Both the position numbers and the translations under genes were made by a program. A stretch of 64,000 nt of DNA from Gemmatimonas aurantiaca. Its GTDB lineage: Bacteria > Gemmatimonadota > Gemmatimonadetes > Gemmatimonadales > Gemmatimonadaceae. Below, piece by piece: positions 25,080-33,927 of this stretch; within the stretch, counting starts at the first letter, position 1; each line of letters begins with the position of its first letter. The notes under the pieces are model-generated. The model saw nothing but the letters and a program-made list of their open reading frames with translations, searched no databases and was not told the DNA's origin. The DNA lies in assembly GCF_037190085.1 (NCBI RefSeq), contig NZ_JBBCJO010000013.1:1-64000 (forward strand), in the 5' to 3' direction.

Positions 25080-25304
25080 ATGACGGAAACCGCGCGGTTT
25101 TCGATCGAGGAAGAGAAGGCGCTCCGGGCCGCCGTCCTGGCCGGCGAGACGCCCGAGTGTCCGCGGTGTCAGGTGCGGATGACCCATCGCTCCATTGGCG
25201 GCGGGTCGTTCGGGTTGGGCTATCACCGGCAGCGCGAATGGCTGCTGTGCCCGTCCTGCCGGCGCAGCGCCATTTTCGACGTCAAGCGCGGCACCCGCTT
25301 GTAG
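25080..25304 (+). CDS. Small zinc-ribbon protein
   Basis: A 74-residue protein with two CxxC pairs (CPRCQVRM and LCPSCRRS) separated by 27 residues, so a single zinc ribbon is likely. The N-terminus (TETARFSIEEEKALRAAVL) is helical and acidic. Function unknown. The ATG at 25080 follows a GAGGGTGG-type ribosome binding site; an upstream GTG at 25014 adds a sequence that is not conserved in appearance. Confidence 0.65.
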   Translation: MTETARFSIEEEKALRAAVLAGETPECPRCQVRMTHRSIGGGSFGLGYHRQREWLLCPSCRRSAIFDVKRGTRL

Positions 25305-25432
25305 GCGTCCGCGCACGTGTCCCACTAGTTTTGTAGCTGCTGGTTGCCGCTTCGCTGCCTTTTCTCCGGATTCCCTTGTTTCAGCCGTTCGCGTCGCCGT
25401 TTTCTGATTCACTCCTGCTCGCCGACGCCGCG

Positions 25433-26275
25433 ATGCAGAACATGTCGGGCACTGCCACCACCCCCACCACGTTCGCCGAACGTCTCGAGCAGAGTTTTTC
25501 GCTGCTCAGTGAGTTCGTGCCCGCGCTGTTCGGCGCGCTCGTCATCCTCTTCGCCGGCTATCTCGTGGCGAAGGTCGTGGAAAAAGGCACGACGCGCCTG
25601 CTGCGTCGCCTGCGACTGAATCAGCTGCTCGAGCGTGGTGGGGTGCTGCAGGCCGTCGAACGTTCCGGCTCGCATCTCAATCCCGCCAAGGTCATCGCCA
25701 ACCTGCTGTTCTGGGTGGTGATGTTTGCCGTGCTGCTCGTCGCGGCCAGTGCGATCGGTCTCGATTCGCTGGCCAATGTGTTCACGGAGCTCATGAGCTA
25801 CATCCCGAGCGTGATCGCGGCGATCGTGATCATCATTCTCGGCATCGTGCTGGGCGGCTTCGTGGGTGGTCTCATCATGGCGTCGGCGGGCGGGCTGTAT
25901 GGCGGTCCGTGGCTGGCGCGCGTGGGGCGTGGCGGCGTGATCGTCCTGGCCGTGTTCATGGCGCTGCAGGAGCTGGGTGTCGCCACGGACATCGTGACCA
26001 CCGCGTTCGCCATCCTGTTCGGCGCGGTGGCGCTGGCGCTGGCATTGTCCTTCGGCCTCGGCAACCGCGATCTGGCGGGGGAAATCACGCGCGAGTGGTA
26101 CGAGCGCTATCGTGCCGAACGTCGCGCCATCGATGCCGAAGCCGCGGCGGAAGAGGCGGAAGAGCTGGCCGAGGCGAGCTCGGAAGAGGCGGCGGAAGCC
26201 GCCGAGGAAGCCGAAGCGGCGGCCCGTGCGGCCCAGCGCGCGATGGCCCGGGCCGCCGCCAGGGCGACCACGTAG
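25433..26275 (+). CDS. Mechanosensitive-channel-like membrane protein (TM-helix repeat family)
   Basis: A 280-residue membrane protein. Four to five hydrophobic helices fall at about 29-52 (FVPALFGALVILFAGYLVAKVV), 92-112, 123-150, 170-190 and 195-220. The pattern FAGYLVAKVVEKGTTRLLRRL and LLFWVVMFAVLLVAASAIGL matches the repeated TM helix family related to CmpX and small mechanosensitive channels. The C-terminal 60 residues are an Ala/Glu-rich predicted coiled coil (AAEEAEELAEASSEEAAEAA). The ATG at 25433 is chosen, with another Met three codons on. A strong terminator follows. Confidence 0.75.
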   Translation: MQNMSGTATTPTTFAERLEQSFSLLSEFVPALFGALVILFAGYLVAKVVEKGTTRLLRRLRLNQLLERGGVLQAVERSGSHLNPAKVIANLLFWVVMFAVLLVAASAIGLDSLANVFTELMSYIPSVIAAIVIIILGIVLGGFVGGLIMASAGGLYGGPWLARVGRGGVIVLAVFMALQELGVATDIVTTAFAILFGAVALALALSFGLGNRDLAGEITREWYERYRAERRAIDAEAAAEEAEELAEASSEEAAEAAEEAEAAARAAQRAMARAAARATT

Positions 26276-26368
26276 CCGGCGCGCGAATCGGGCGGGAACG
26301 CACCCGCGGAAACGCACCGGCGAACAGGGCGTCGCGCCCCGCCTGACCCCACCTGCCGTGCCGAAAAT

Positions 26369-26406
26369 CCGCCGGTTTGCCCATGTGAATCGGGGCAAAC
26401 CGGCGG
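26369..26406 (+). terminator. Intrinsic terminator before gyrA
   Basis: CCGCCGGTTTGCCC (26369-26382) pairs perfectly with GGGCAAACCGGCGG (26393-26406), followed by TTAAATTTC. The stem is 14 bp with a loop of about 10 nt. The TAAATT just after it (26408-26413) is also a candidate -10 for gyrA. Confidence 0.8.
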
Positions 26407-26458
26407 TTAAATTTCATAGGTTCCACCCGGATTGGCCGCACCTTCTGCCCGTCGTGAT

Positions 26459-28969
26459 ATGACCGCACCGAACGCCCGCGAACGCATCCTGCCGCGCCTC
26501 ATCGACGAGGAGGTCAAGGAATCGTTCATCAACTACTCCATGAGCGTCATCGTGTCGCGCGCCCTGCCGGACGTGCGGGATGGCCTCAAGCCCGTGCATC
26601 GGCGTGTGCTGTATGCGATGAACGAGCTCGGACTGTTGCCGGGGCGTCCGTACAAGAAGTCCGCGACGGTGGTCGGCGACGTGCTCGGCAAGTATCACCC
26701 GCACGGCGACAGCAGCGTGTACGACGCGCTGGTGCGCATGGTGCAGGACTTCTCGCTGCGGTATCCGCTGGTGGACGGTCAGGGCAACTTCGGCTCGATG
26801 GACGGCGACAGCGCCGCGGCGTATCGCTACACCGAAGCGCGTCTGACCCGCGCCGCGATCGAGATGCTCACCGACATCGACAAGAACACCGTCGATTTTG
26901 CGCCGAACTTCGACGACCGGCTCGAGGAACCCCGGGTGCTGCCCGCCGGGTTCCCCAGTCTGCTCGTGAACGGGTCGACCGGCATCGCCGTCGGCATGGC
27001 GACGAACATCCCGCCGCACAACATGCGCGAGGTCATCAGCGCCGTGGTGGCGCTGATCGACAATCCGGAGCTCACCGGCGCGGAGCTGCGCAAGTACGTG
27101 AAGGGACCCGACTTCCCGACCGGCGGATACATCTACGGCCGCGCGGGCATCGCCGACTACCAGGACACCGGCCGCGGGCGTATCATCATGCGCGCGCGCG
27201 CGGTCATCGAGGAGAAGGAGTCGAGCGGCAAGTCGCAGATCGTCGTGACCGAAGTGCCCTACCAGGTCAACAAGGCCAAGCTCGTGGCGGACATCGCCGA
27301 GCTGGTGCGCGAGCAGAAGCTCACGGGGATCTCTGCCCTGCGCGACGAGTCCGACAAGGACGGCGTGCGTGTCGTGATCGAACTCAAGCGCGATGCGATT
27401 CCACGCGTGGTGCTGAACCAGCTGTACAAGCACACCGCGATGCAGAGCACGTTCGGGGTGATCATGCTGGCGCTGGTGCCCGATCCGCACACGCGTCAGC
27501 TCGTGCCCAAGGTGCTCACCCTCCGGCAGTGCCTCGATCACTACATCGGGCACCGTCATGAAGTGATCGTGCGGCGCACCCAGTTCGATCTCGACAAGGC
27601 ACTCGACCGCGAACACATCCTCGAAGGCCTCAAGATCGCCGTCGACAACATCGACGAGGTGATCGCGCTCATCCGCGCGGCCGAGGACACCCCGACGGCC
27701 AGTCTGCAGCTCCAGGCGCGGTTCGGGCTGTCGGAGCGTCAGGCCGAGGCCATCCTCAACCTGCGGCTCGCCAAGCTCACCGGTCTCGAGCGCGACAAGC
27801 TCGAGGAGGAGCTGCGTGAGGTGCGCACGTTCATCGTGGAGCTGCGCGGCATCCTCGAGTCGAAGCCGCGCCGCATGGATATTCTCAAGGGCGAACTGCT
27901 CAAGGTCTCGGAGACGTACGGCGACGAACGGCGCACGGAGATCGTCAGCGACGAAGGGGAGTTCTCCATCGAGGACCTGATCGCCGAGGAGGAGATGGTC
28001 GTGACCATCACCCACGGCGGGTACATCAAGCGCACGCCGCTGTCGCTGTACAACCGGCAGGGGCGGGGCGGTCGCGGCAAGGCCAGCGCCGACCTGAAGG
28101 AGAACGATTTCATCGAGCACTTCTACGTGGCGAGTACGCACACGTACATGCTCATCTTCACCGATGACGGGCGCTGTTTCTGGCTCAAGGTGCACGAACT
28201 GCCGCAGGCCGGACGCAACACGCGCGGCAAGCCGATCGTGAACCTGATCAATGTGACGCCGGATACACGCATCCGGTCCATCGTGGTCACCAAGGAGTTC
28301 TCGGACACGGAATTCCTGCTGTTCTGCACCCGGAACGGCACCGTCAAGAAGACGGCGCTGTCGCAGTACTCGAACCCGCGGGTGAATGGCATCAAGGCCA
28401 TCAAGATCGAGCAGGACGACGAGCTGATGGACGTGCAGGTGACGAGTGGCAACAACGACGTGGTGCTGGCCACCCGTCACGGGCTCTCCGTGCGGTTCCA
28501 CGAGAGCGATGTGCGCGAAATGGGCCGCGATACCACCGGGGTGAAGGGAATCGAGCTCCGTCCGTCCGACCAATTGGTGGGGATGGTCGTGATCAAGCGC
28601 GAGGCCACGCTGCTGGTGGTGACCGAGCGTGGGTTGGGCAAGTGCAGCGAGGTGAGCGAGTACCGCGTGCAGAAGCGCGGGGGCAAGGGCATTCTCACGC
28701 TCAACCGCACCGCCAAGACGGGCGACGTGGTGGCGCTGATGGAGGTCGTGCCCGAGGACGAGCTCATGCTGATGACCCGCCAGGGCATCGCCATCCGCAG
28801 CAAGGTGAGCGAGATCCGCGTGACCGGCCGGGCGGCCCAGGGCGTGAAGCTGGTGGCCCTCGACGATCAGGACGTGGTGTCGGCGGTGGCCCGGGTCATC
28901 CCCGACGAGAAGGAAAACGAAGGCGAGGAAGGCGACACGCCGGTGGAGCTGGGTGGTGACGGCGAGTAG
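26459..28969 (+). CDS. gyrA: DNA gyrase subunit A
   Basis: An 836-residue type II topoisomerase A subunit that cuts and rejoins DNA as part of GyrA2B2. It has the winged-helix and catalytic Tyr region (AAAYRYTEARLT), the quinolone-determining region KYHPHGDSSVYDALVRM with Ser and Asp at the usual 83 and 87 positions (the residue at 84 is Ser), and six C-terminal blades. A GyrA box is present as QGRGGRG near residue 535, which supports gyrase over ParC. The tail is acidic (EKENEGEEGD). The ATG at 26459 follows the terminator by about 50 nt with no clear Shine-Dalgarno. gyrB is not in the window. Confidence 0.96.
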   Translation: MTAPNARERILPRLIDEEVKESFINYSMSVIVSRALPDVRDGLKPVHRRVLYAMNELGLLPGRPYKKSATVVGDVLGKYHPHGDSSVYDALVRMVQDFSLRYPLVDGQGNFGSMDGDSAAAYRYTEARLTRAAIEMLTDIDKNTVDFAPNFDDRLEEPRVLPAGFPSLLVNGSTGIAVGMATNIPPHNMREVISAVVALIDNPELTGAELRKYVKGPDFPTGGYIYGRAGIADYQDTGRGRIIMRARAVIEEKESSGKSQIVVTEVPYQVNKAKLVADIAELVREQKLTGISALRDESDKDGVRVVIELKRDAIPRVVLNQLYKHTAMQSTFGVIMLALVPDPHTRQLVPKVLTLRQCLDHYIGHRHEVIVRRTQFDLDKALDREHILEGLKIAVDNIDEVIALIRAAEDTPTASLQLQARFGLSERQAEAILNLRLAKLTGLERDKLEEELREVRTFIVELRGILESKPRRMDILKGELLKVSETYGDERRTEIVSDEGEFSIEDLIAEEEMVVTITHGGYIKRTPLSLYNRQGRGGRGKASADLKENDFIEHFYVASTHTYMLIFTDDGRCFWLKVHELPQAGRNTRGKPIVNLINVTPDTRIRSIVVTKEFSDTEFLLFCTRNGTVKKTALSQYSNPRVNGIKAIKIEQDDELMDVQVTSGNNDVVLATRHGLSVRFHESDVREMGRDTTGVKGIELRPSDQLVGMVVIKREATLLVVTERGLGKCSEVSEYRVQKRGGKGILTLNRTAKTGDVVALMEVVPEDELMLMTRQGIAIRSKVSEIRVTGRAAQGVKLVALDDQDVVSAVARVIPDEKENEGEEGDTPVELGGDGE

Positions 28970-29104
28970 GACGCCGTCGTCGCAGGTAAACGTGGTCGAC
29001 AGGTGATCGTCACGTGATCGACATGCGGTTCACGTGGTCGCACGTGGTCGCGTGAACGTCAGGGCGTGCGCATCCGGCGCACGCCGACCTTTCGAGGAGC
29101 GGGA
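28970..29104 (+). promoter_or_regulatory. Intergenic region with three CACGTG palindromes
   Basis: CACGTG occurs at 29011, 29031 and 29041, the last two within tandem CACGTGGTCG units. GTTCACG (29028-29034) can pair with CGTGAAC (29051-29057) around them. The region separates gyrA from the diguanylate cyclase gene and could be a regulator site or a structured leader. No evidence beyond the pattern. Confidence 0.35.
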
Positions 29105-30580
29105 ATGGCGACGTCGCGCATTCTGGTAGCCGACGACGACGAAGCAGTTCTTCAGTCCGTGACCTGGTTGCTCCAGGAGAACGGATATGATGTCATTCCC
29201 GCCAATGGGGGGAACGCCTGTCTCGAGCAACTCGAGCGGCGTTCACCGGATCTGCTGCTGCTCGACATCCTGATGCCCGACGCCGATGGCTGTCAGCTGC
29301 TCGAGCGGATCAAGGGCGAGGAGCGCTGGCGCGATCTGCCGGTGCTGATGCTCTCCGCGCAGCCGCCGGAGGAAGCGTCGGTGAAGTCCCTGGGACTGGG
29401 GGCGGCGGATTTCATCCGGAAGCCGTATCGACCCAAGGAACTGCTGGCCCGCGTCCAGGCCCAGCTGCGCATGGGGGCGTTGCTGCGGTCCACGCGCATG
29501 GCCCTGCTGCGCACCGAGGAAGCACTGGCCCGCGCCCAGCAGGACGCCGACAGCCGGCGCAAGCTGGTGGACATCCTGCACGAAGTCACCGGCGACCTGT
29601 CGGTGAACGAGCTGTTTCATCTGCTCGTGCGCCGCGCGGCCCGGGCGCTCAATGTGTCGCACTGCTCGGTGGTGCTGGCGCGTCCGGGCGACGCGCAGGC
29701 CGTGGTGGTGGCGGCCTTCGAGAATCCCGGCCTGCAGCATCTCTCGGTGCAACTCGAGCGGTATCCCGAGATCCGGGCGGCGCTCGAGAGCGGGCAGCCC
29801 GTGCTGGTCGAGGATCTGGAAACGCATCCGCTGTACGAGGGTGTGCGACAGGTGTGGGGCATCGAAGGGATCGAAGTGTCGATCCGCTCGGTGATCGCGC
29901 TGCCGTTCTCCATCGATCGTGGGCAGTACGGCGTGTTTCTCGTGCGTCGCACGCGGGAGCAGGAACGTTTCGGGCCGGCCGATCTCGAATTTGCCCAGGC
30001 CGTCATCACGGCGGCGGTGGCCGTGATCCAGCGCGCGCAGATGGTGGAGAGCACCATGGCCGACAATGCCCGTCTCGAACAGCTCGCGCAGACCGATCCC
30101 CTCACGCAATTGCTGAACCGGCGGGCCCTGACGGAACGCATCACGGCGGAGATGGAGCGTGCGCTGCGCTACGATTCCACGCTGGCGCTGCTCATGATCG
30201 ATCTCGATCACTTCAAGAAGGTGAACGACACCTACGGGCATCTCGTGGGCGACGATGTGCTCCGCGATGTGGGGCAGCTGCTCAATCAGACCATCCGCGG
30301 CAGCGACATCACGGCGCGGTATGGCGGCGAGGAATTCCTCGTGTTGTTGCCCGAAACCGACGACGGGGGCGCGGTGGCGTTTGCGGAACGGATCCGTGCC
30401 GCGGTGGAGGAACATCCCTTCGCCAGGGATTCGATGAACGAACCGCTGCGCCTGACGGCGTCGGTGGGCGTGGCGGTGTTTCCGGCCGCGCGCATCGAAA
30501 ACGTGGAAGATCTCTTTGCCCGGGCCGATGCGGCGCTCTATCGCGCAAAAGCCGAAGGACGCAACCGCGTGCGGATGTAA
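29105..30580 (+). CDS. Response regulator with GAF and GGDEF domains (diguanylate cyclase)
   Basis: A 491-residue protein in three parts. A receiver domain (1-120) has the acidic pocket DDD at 10-12, phosphoacceptor Asp54 in LLLDILMPD and the Lys in IRKPYRP. A short coiled segment is followed by a GAF domain (about 165-310). The GGDEF domain (about 325-491) has the active-site variant GGEEF at 407-411. The product-inhibition I-site RGSD is intact at 398-401, exactly five residues before GGEEF. It should make cyclic di-GMP when phosphorylated. The ATG at 29105 follows GAGGAG. No sensor kinase gene is adjacent. Confidence 0.92.
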   Translation: MATSRILVADDDEAVLQSVTWLLQENGYDVIPANGGNACLEQLERRSPDLLLLDILMPDADGCQLLERIKGEERWRDLPVLMLSAQPPEEASVKSLGLGAADFIRKPYRPKELLARVQAQLRMGALLRSTRMALLRTEEALARAQQDADSRRKLVDILHEVTGDLSVNELFHLLVRRAARALNVSHCSVVLARPGDAQAVVVAAFENPGLQHLSVQLERYPEIRAALESGQPVLVEDLETHPLYEGVRQVWGIEGIEVSIRSVIALPFSIDRGQYGVFLVRRTREQERFGPADLEFAQAVITAAVAVIQRAQMVESTMADNARLEQLAQTDPLTQLLNRRALTERITAEMERALRYDSTLALLMIDLDHFKKVNDTYGHLVGDDVLRDVGQLLNQTIRGSDITARYGGEEFLVLLPETDDGGAVAFAERIRAAVEEHPFARDSMNEPLRLTASVGVAVFPAARIENVEDLFARADAALYRAKAEGRNRVRM

Positions 30581-30591
30581 CTCCGGGCGGA

Positions 30592-31257
30592 TCAGGGCAG
30601 GGGCATGCTTGCTGCGACGCCGCCCGGCCGCTCGAGTTCGAAGACGGTCACGCTGAGATGGTCCACCGGGATGTCGAACATCTGCGTGTAGGGAATGCCG
30701 CGGAGCTTGCATAGCGCCGCACGAATCCAGCCCGCATGCGACACCACCACCACCGTGTCACAGGGCAGCGTACCAAACGTCTCCAGCGCGCTTTCCATGC
30801 GCGCCACCAGATCGGCCACCGTCTCCCCGCCGGGCGGTGCATGCCGGGTCCACTGGGCCATCCATTCGCGCAGGGCCGCTCCTTCGGTGACCTCGAGTTC
30901 GTGCCAGTTGCGTCCGTCCCAGTTGCCGAAGTGCATCTCACGCAGGCGCGGGTCGGTGAGAAGTGGCAGATCGAATCGGGTGGCGATGGCGAGCGCCGTC
31001 TCGTGGGCCCGCTGCAGGTCGCTGGTGACCACCATCGCGTCGGTCGGTTCATCATCCAGCGTCTGCAACGTATTGGCGAGCGCGTGCGCCAGGCCGCCGT
31101 TGGGCGCCGTGAGGGCCGTCAACGACATCCGCCCGCGTTCCGACAACGCGAGATCGGTGTGCCCGATGCAGCGTCCGTCGGCATGCGCAGCCTCCGCATG
31201 TCGAACGAAGATCAGACGCAGAGGATGTGCCGCGTCCCCGGACAGCCGCTCGATCAT
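30592..31257 (-). CDS. Histidine phosphatase, CobC-like (alpha-ribazole phosphatase)
   Basis: A 221-residue phosphoglycerate-mutase-type phosphatase. The catalytic His is in LIFVRHAEAAHADG, followed by DLALSERG and the second pair in VVVSHAGWIRAALC. As the last gene of the corrinoid operon (4 nt after cobS) it is best read as removing the 5'-phosphate from alpha-ribazole phosphate or from adenosylcobalamin phosphate. It duplicates the N-terminal domain of the CobC-CobT fusion encoded two genes upstream. Its stop lies 11 nt from the convergent diguanylate cyclase stop. Confidence 0.85.
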   Translation of the reverse strand: MIERLSGDAAHPLRLIFVRHAEAAHADGRCIGHTDLALSERGRMSLTALTAPNGGLAHALANTLQTLDDEPTDAMVVTSDLQRAHETALAIATRFDLPLLTDPRLREMHFGNWDGRNWHELEVTEGAALREWMAQWTRHAPPGGETVADLVARMESALETFGTLPCDTVVVVSHAGWIRAALCKLRGIPYTQMFDIPVDHLSVTVFELERPGGVAASMPLP

Positions 31258-31261
31258 CGTC

Positions 31262-32128
31262 TCATGGCGTGAAGAGTCCCCGTATGGGAGCCGCGGCCAG
31301 TATCAGGTAGACACCGAGCTCCACAAGCTGATTGACGGCACCGAGCGTGTCCCCGGTGATTCCTCCGATACGTTGGCGGAAATAGCGTCCGGAAACGGTC
31401 GTCAGCAAGAGTGCGATCAGAAGCGGGATCCAGGCAATGGCGCCGAGACAGAGAAAGACGAGGAACACGGTCTGGATCGTGGCTGTGGTCACACGCCCGA
31501 TTCCCACTCCGTCCACGAAGGGTTTGCCGGCGCTGCTGCGTTCCGTGCTGCTGGGAGGCCGCACGTAGGGCAGTGCGGCCATGAGCCATATGCTGCTGCA
31601 GCGTCCGAGCACATGCGCGGAGACGAGCGCGCTGGCGACGAGTGGCAGGCCATGCCACGGGCGTCCGGAGGCGATGGGCGTGGTGGCCAGATCGGCGAGC
31701 AGGGCGCACTTCATGATCACCACCAGAATCATGCCGACGAGAGCGTAGGAACCCACGCGGCTGTCCTTCATGATGGCCAGCACCTGCTCGACACTCCAGC
31801 CGCCGCCGAATCCATCGAACGCATCGGCCAGCGCGTCTTCGTGGAAGGCGCCGGTGAGACGCACGGTGATCATCGTGGCCAGCAGCGCCGCGACGAAGGG
31901 CGACCACCATCGCTGGGCCAGCAGCAGCCCGGCGGCTCCCGTTGCGCCCACCACCGCGCCCACGAGCGGAAACCAGACCGCCGAACGCGGCAGGTCGGTC
32001 AGATCGTGTGTGATCCAGCGCCCCAGCGGGATACGGGTCATGAAGGTGAAGGCGGCCGCGAAGGCCCGCAGTTCGGCGCGGACGCTCCCGTGTGGGCGTT
32101 CTGGTGTTCCACTCGTTTCCCGGCTCAT
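31262..32128 (-). CDS. cobS: Adenosylcobinamide-GDP ribazoletransferase CobS
   Basis: A 288-residue inner-membrane enzyme that joins adenosylcobinamide-GDP to alpha-ribazole (phosphate), the last condensation in cobalamin synthesis. It has the N-terminal FTFMTRIPLG, the conserved acidic motif GAFHEDALADAFDGFGGG (about 91-108), SYALVGMILVVIMKCALL, and the conserved GGITGDTLGAVNQLVEL near the C-terminus. Several transmembrane helices are evident. The ATG overlaps the stop of the CobC-CobT fusion by 4 nt (ATGA), so the enzymes that make and use alpha-ribazole are translationally coupled. Confidence 0.94.
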   Translation of the reverse strand: MSRETSGTPERPHGSVRAELRAFAAAFTFMTRIPLGRWITHDLTDLPRSAVWFPLVGAVVGATGAAGLLLAQRWWSPFVAALLATMITVRLTGAFHEDALADAFDGFGGGWSVEQVLAIMKDSRVGSYALVGMILVVIMKCALLADLATTPIASGRPWHGLPLVASALVSAHVLGRCSSIWLMAALPYVRPPSSTERSSAGKPFVDGVGIGRVTTATIQTVFLVFLCLGAIAWIPLLIALLLTTVSGRYFRQRIGGITGDTLGAVNQLVELGVYLILAAAPIRGLFTP

Positions 32129-33927
32129 GGCGACGTCGCTCCGGGGGTAGCTCCATGTGCGGCCTCATGGTCGCCCGTGGAGACGCCGGCCTCGCTGAAT
32201 GTGGCCATGTCGGTCATGATCGCCGCCGCCGATCGCAGCAGCGGTACGGCCAGAGCCGCACCGGTGCCCTCACCCAGACGCATATCGAGATCGAGCAGGG
32301 GACGCAGCGTTCGGCCGGCCAGCATGGACAGCGCGTCGATCGCGAGGGCGTGACCGGTCTCCGTCGATCGATGGGAGAGAAAGATCTGATCCATGAGCGC
32401 CGTCGCACGCCCGTCCATATGCGCACTGTCATGTTCACCGTCATGCGCATCGCCGGCGGTTTCCCGGTCGATGCAGATCGCGGCCAGCACCGACACGGTG
32501 GAAATGAATCCATCCGCGAGAATGACGACGGGATGCCGTTTCGCCGCGAGTGCCGCGCCGGCCATGGCCGCCAGCTCGAGTCCGCCGAGTCGACGCAGAC
32601 ATTCGCGTGCACTGATGGCACGATCGTCGATCGTGGTGCGTGTCCCATGCCGTGCGAGGGCGCCATCGACGACCGCGCGTTTGTGTGCCAAGGTCTCCCC
32701 ATGCACTCCCGTGCCCGAACCGACGGTCCGGCTGCTCGGCTGTCCGGTGAGCACCGACAGCAACGCCGCGGCGGCCGTGGTGTTGCCGATGCCCATTTCA
32801 CCCAGGCCGATCACATCCACGCCGGCCCGCACCGCCCGCTGTACGGCTTCGGCGCCCACCGCGAGCGCGGCGTCCAGTTCCCCGGCGCTGAGTGCCCCCT
32901 CGTGCAGCAGATTGCGCGAGCCGCGTCGTACTCTGGCGTGCTGGATGTCCATGTCCGCCGGCAGGTCGGCATCGACACCGACGTCGATCACTTCCACATC
33001 GAGCGCGTTGGCGCGGGCCAGCACATTGATGGCTGCTCCGCCACGCGCGAAGTTGCGCATCATCTCGGCGGTCACGGCGCGTGGATAGGCACTCACGCCC
33101 TCTGCGGTGACTCCATGATCGGCCCCGAAGACGCAGATGCGTGCGGCTTCGATACGCGGGGAGAGTGTCTGCTGAAGCCGCGCGAGACGTACGGCAGTGG
33201 ATTCGAGCACCCCGAGTGCACCGAGCGGCTTGGTCTTGCCGTCGATGGCATGTTGCGCGGTCGCTTCCGTCACCGGCGCCTCCGCGCGCTCCGCGGACAG
33301 GAATTCGGGCAGTCCGTCGGCGTTCAGCGTGCAGACGATCCACCAGGCCTCGGCGTTGTGCTGGCGGATGGACCAGAAGTCCAACGGAGAATGCCGGAGC
33401 GCGTCCAGCAGAATCACCCGATTGATGTGACCATGCGCCGAGACGAGCACGGACTGGCCCGGATGTGCCGCCGTGATGCGCGCGAGGGCCCGGTGGGCGC
33501 GCGTACGCATCGCGGCCAGGGACTCTCCCTCGGGAAACGTCATCGACCAGGGGTCGAGCTGCCACTGCCGATGCGCACCCGGCGGCCACTCGGATGGTGT
33601 CGTACCCTGCCACGATCCGTAGTCGAGTTCGACGAGATCGTCGTCCTCGACGATGACCGTGGCATGTTCATCGACGCGGGCATCCATCAGCATCTGCGCT
33701 GCCCGCCACGATCGTGTGAGCGGCGAGGTGTACGCTGCCGACAGTTGCCGCAACACCCCGCTGGCTTCGAGACGGGCGGCGAGACGGCGGATCTGCATCT
33801 CGCCGCGCGCACTCATTGGCACATCGAGACGTCCCTGACAGCGGCCCGCGGCGTTGTGGGCGGTCTCACCGTGCCGCACGAGCAGAATGCGCGTGCCGGA
33901 CTCCGCCACGCGCGGCGATGCACTCAC
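32125..33927 (-). CDS. cobT: CobC-CobT fusion: phosphatase plus NaMN:DMB phosphoribosyltransferase
   Basis: A 600-residue fusion. Residues 1-200 are a histidine phosphatase (ILLVRHGETAHNAAGRCQG, VLVSAHGHINRVIL). Residues 225-600 are CobT: KTKPLGALGVLE, FGADHGVTAEGVSAYPRAVT, GEMGIGNTTAAAALL, VGSGTGVHG, and the catalytic Glu in DMRLGEGTGAALAVPLL. CobT makes alpha-ribazole 5'-phosphate from nicotinate mononucleotide and dimethylbenzimidazole, and CobC dephosphorylates it, so one chain could do two successive steps. CobT has an insertion near 505 (ETAGDAHDGEHDSAHMDGRA). The start is GTG at 33927, in a GTGA overlap with the upstream cobO stop; the stop overlaps the cobS start. Confidence 0.93.
   Translation of the reverse strand: MSASPRVAESGTRILLVRHGETAHNAAGRCQGRLDVPMSARGEMQIRRLAARLEASGVLRQLSAAYTSPLTRSWRAAQMLMDARVDEHATVIVEDDDLVELDYGSWQGTTPSEWPPGAHRQWQLDPWSMTFPEGESLAAMRTRAHRALARITAAHPGQSVLVSAHGHINRVILLDALRHSPLDFWSIRQHNAEAWWIVCTLNADGLPEFLSAERAEAPVTEATAQHAIDGKTKPLGALGVLESTAVRLARLQQTLSPRIEAARICVFGADHGVTAEGVSAYPRAVTAEMMRNFARGGAAINVLARANALDVEVIDVGVDADLPADMDIQHARVRRGSRNLLHEGALSAGELDAALAVGAEAVQRAVRAGVDVIGLGEMGIGNTTAAAALLSVLTGQPSSRTVGSGTGVHGETLAHKRAVVDGALARHGTRTTIDDRAISARECLRRLGGLELAAMAGAALAAKRHPVVILADGFISTVSVLAAICIDRETAGDAHDGEHDSAHMDGRATALMDQIFLSHRSTETGHALAIDALSMLAGRTLRPLLDLDMRLGEGTGAALAVPLLRSAAAIMTDMATFSEAGVSTGDHEAAHGATPGATSP

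Noticed and set aside
26414..28573. 719-codon antisense frame opposite gyrA
   Set aside because: It is a shadow frame; GyrA motifs are unambiguous on the plus strand.
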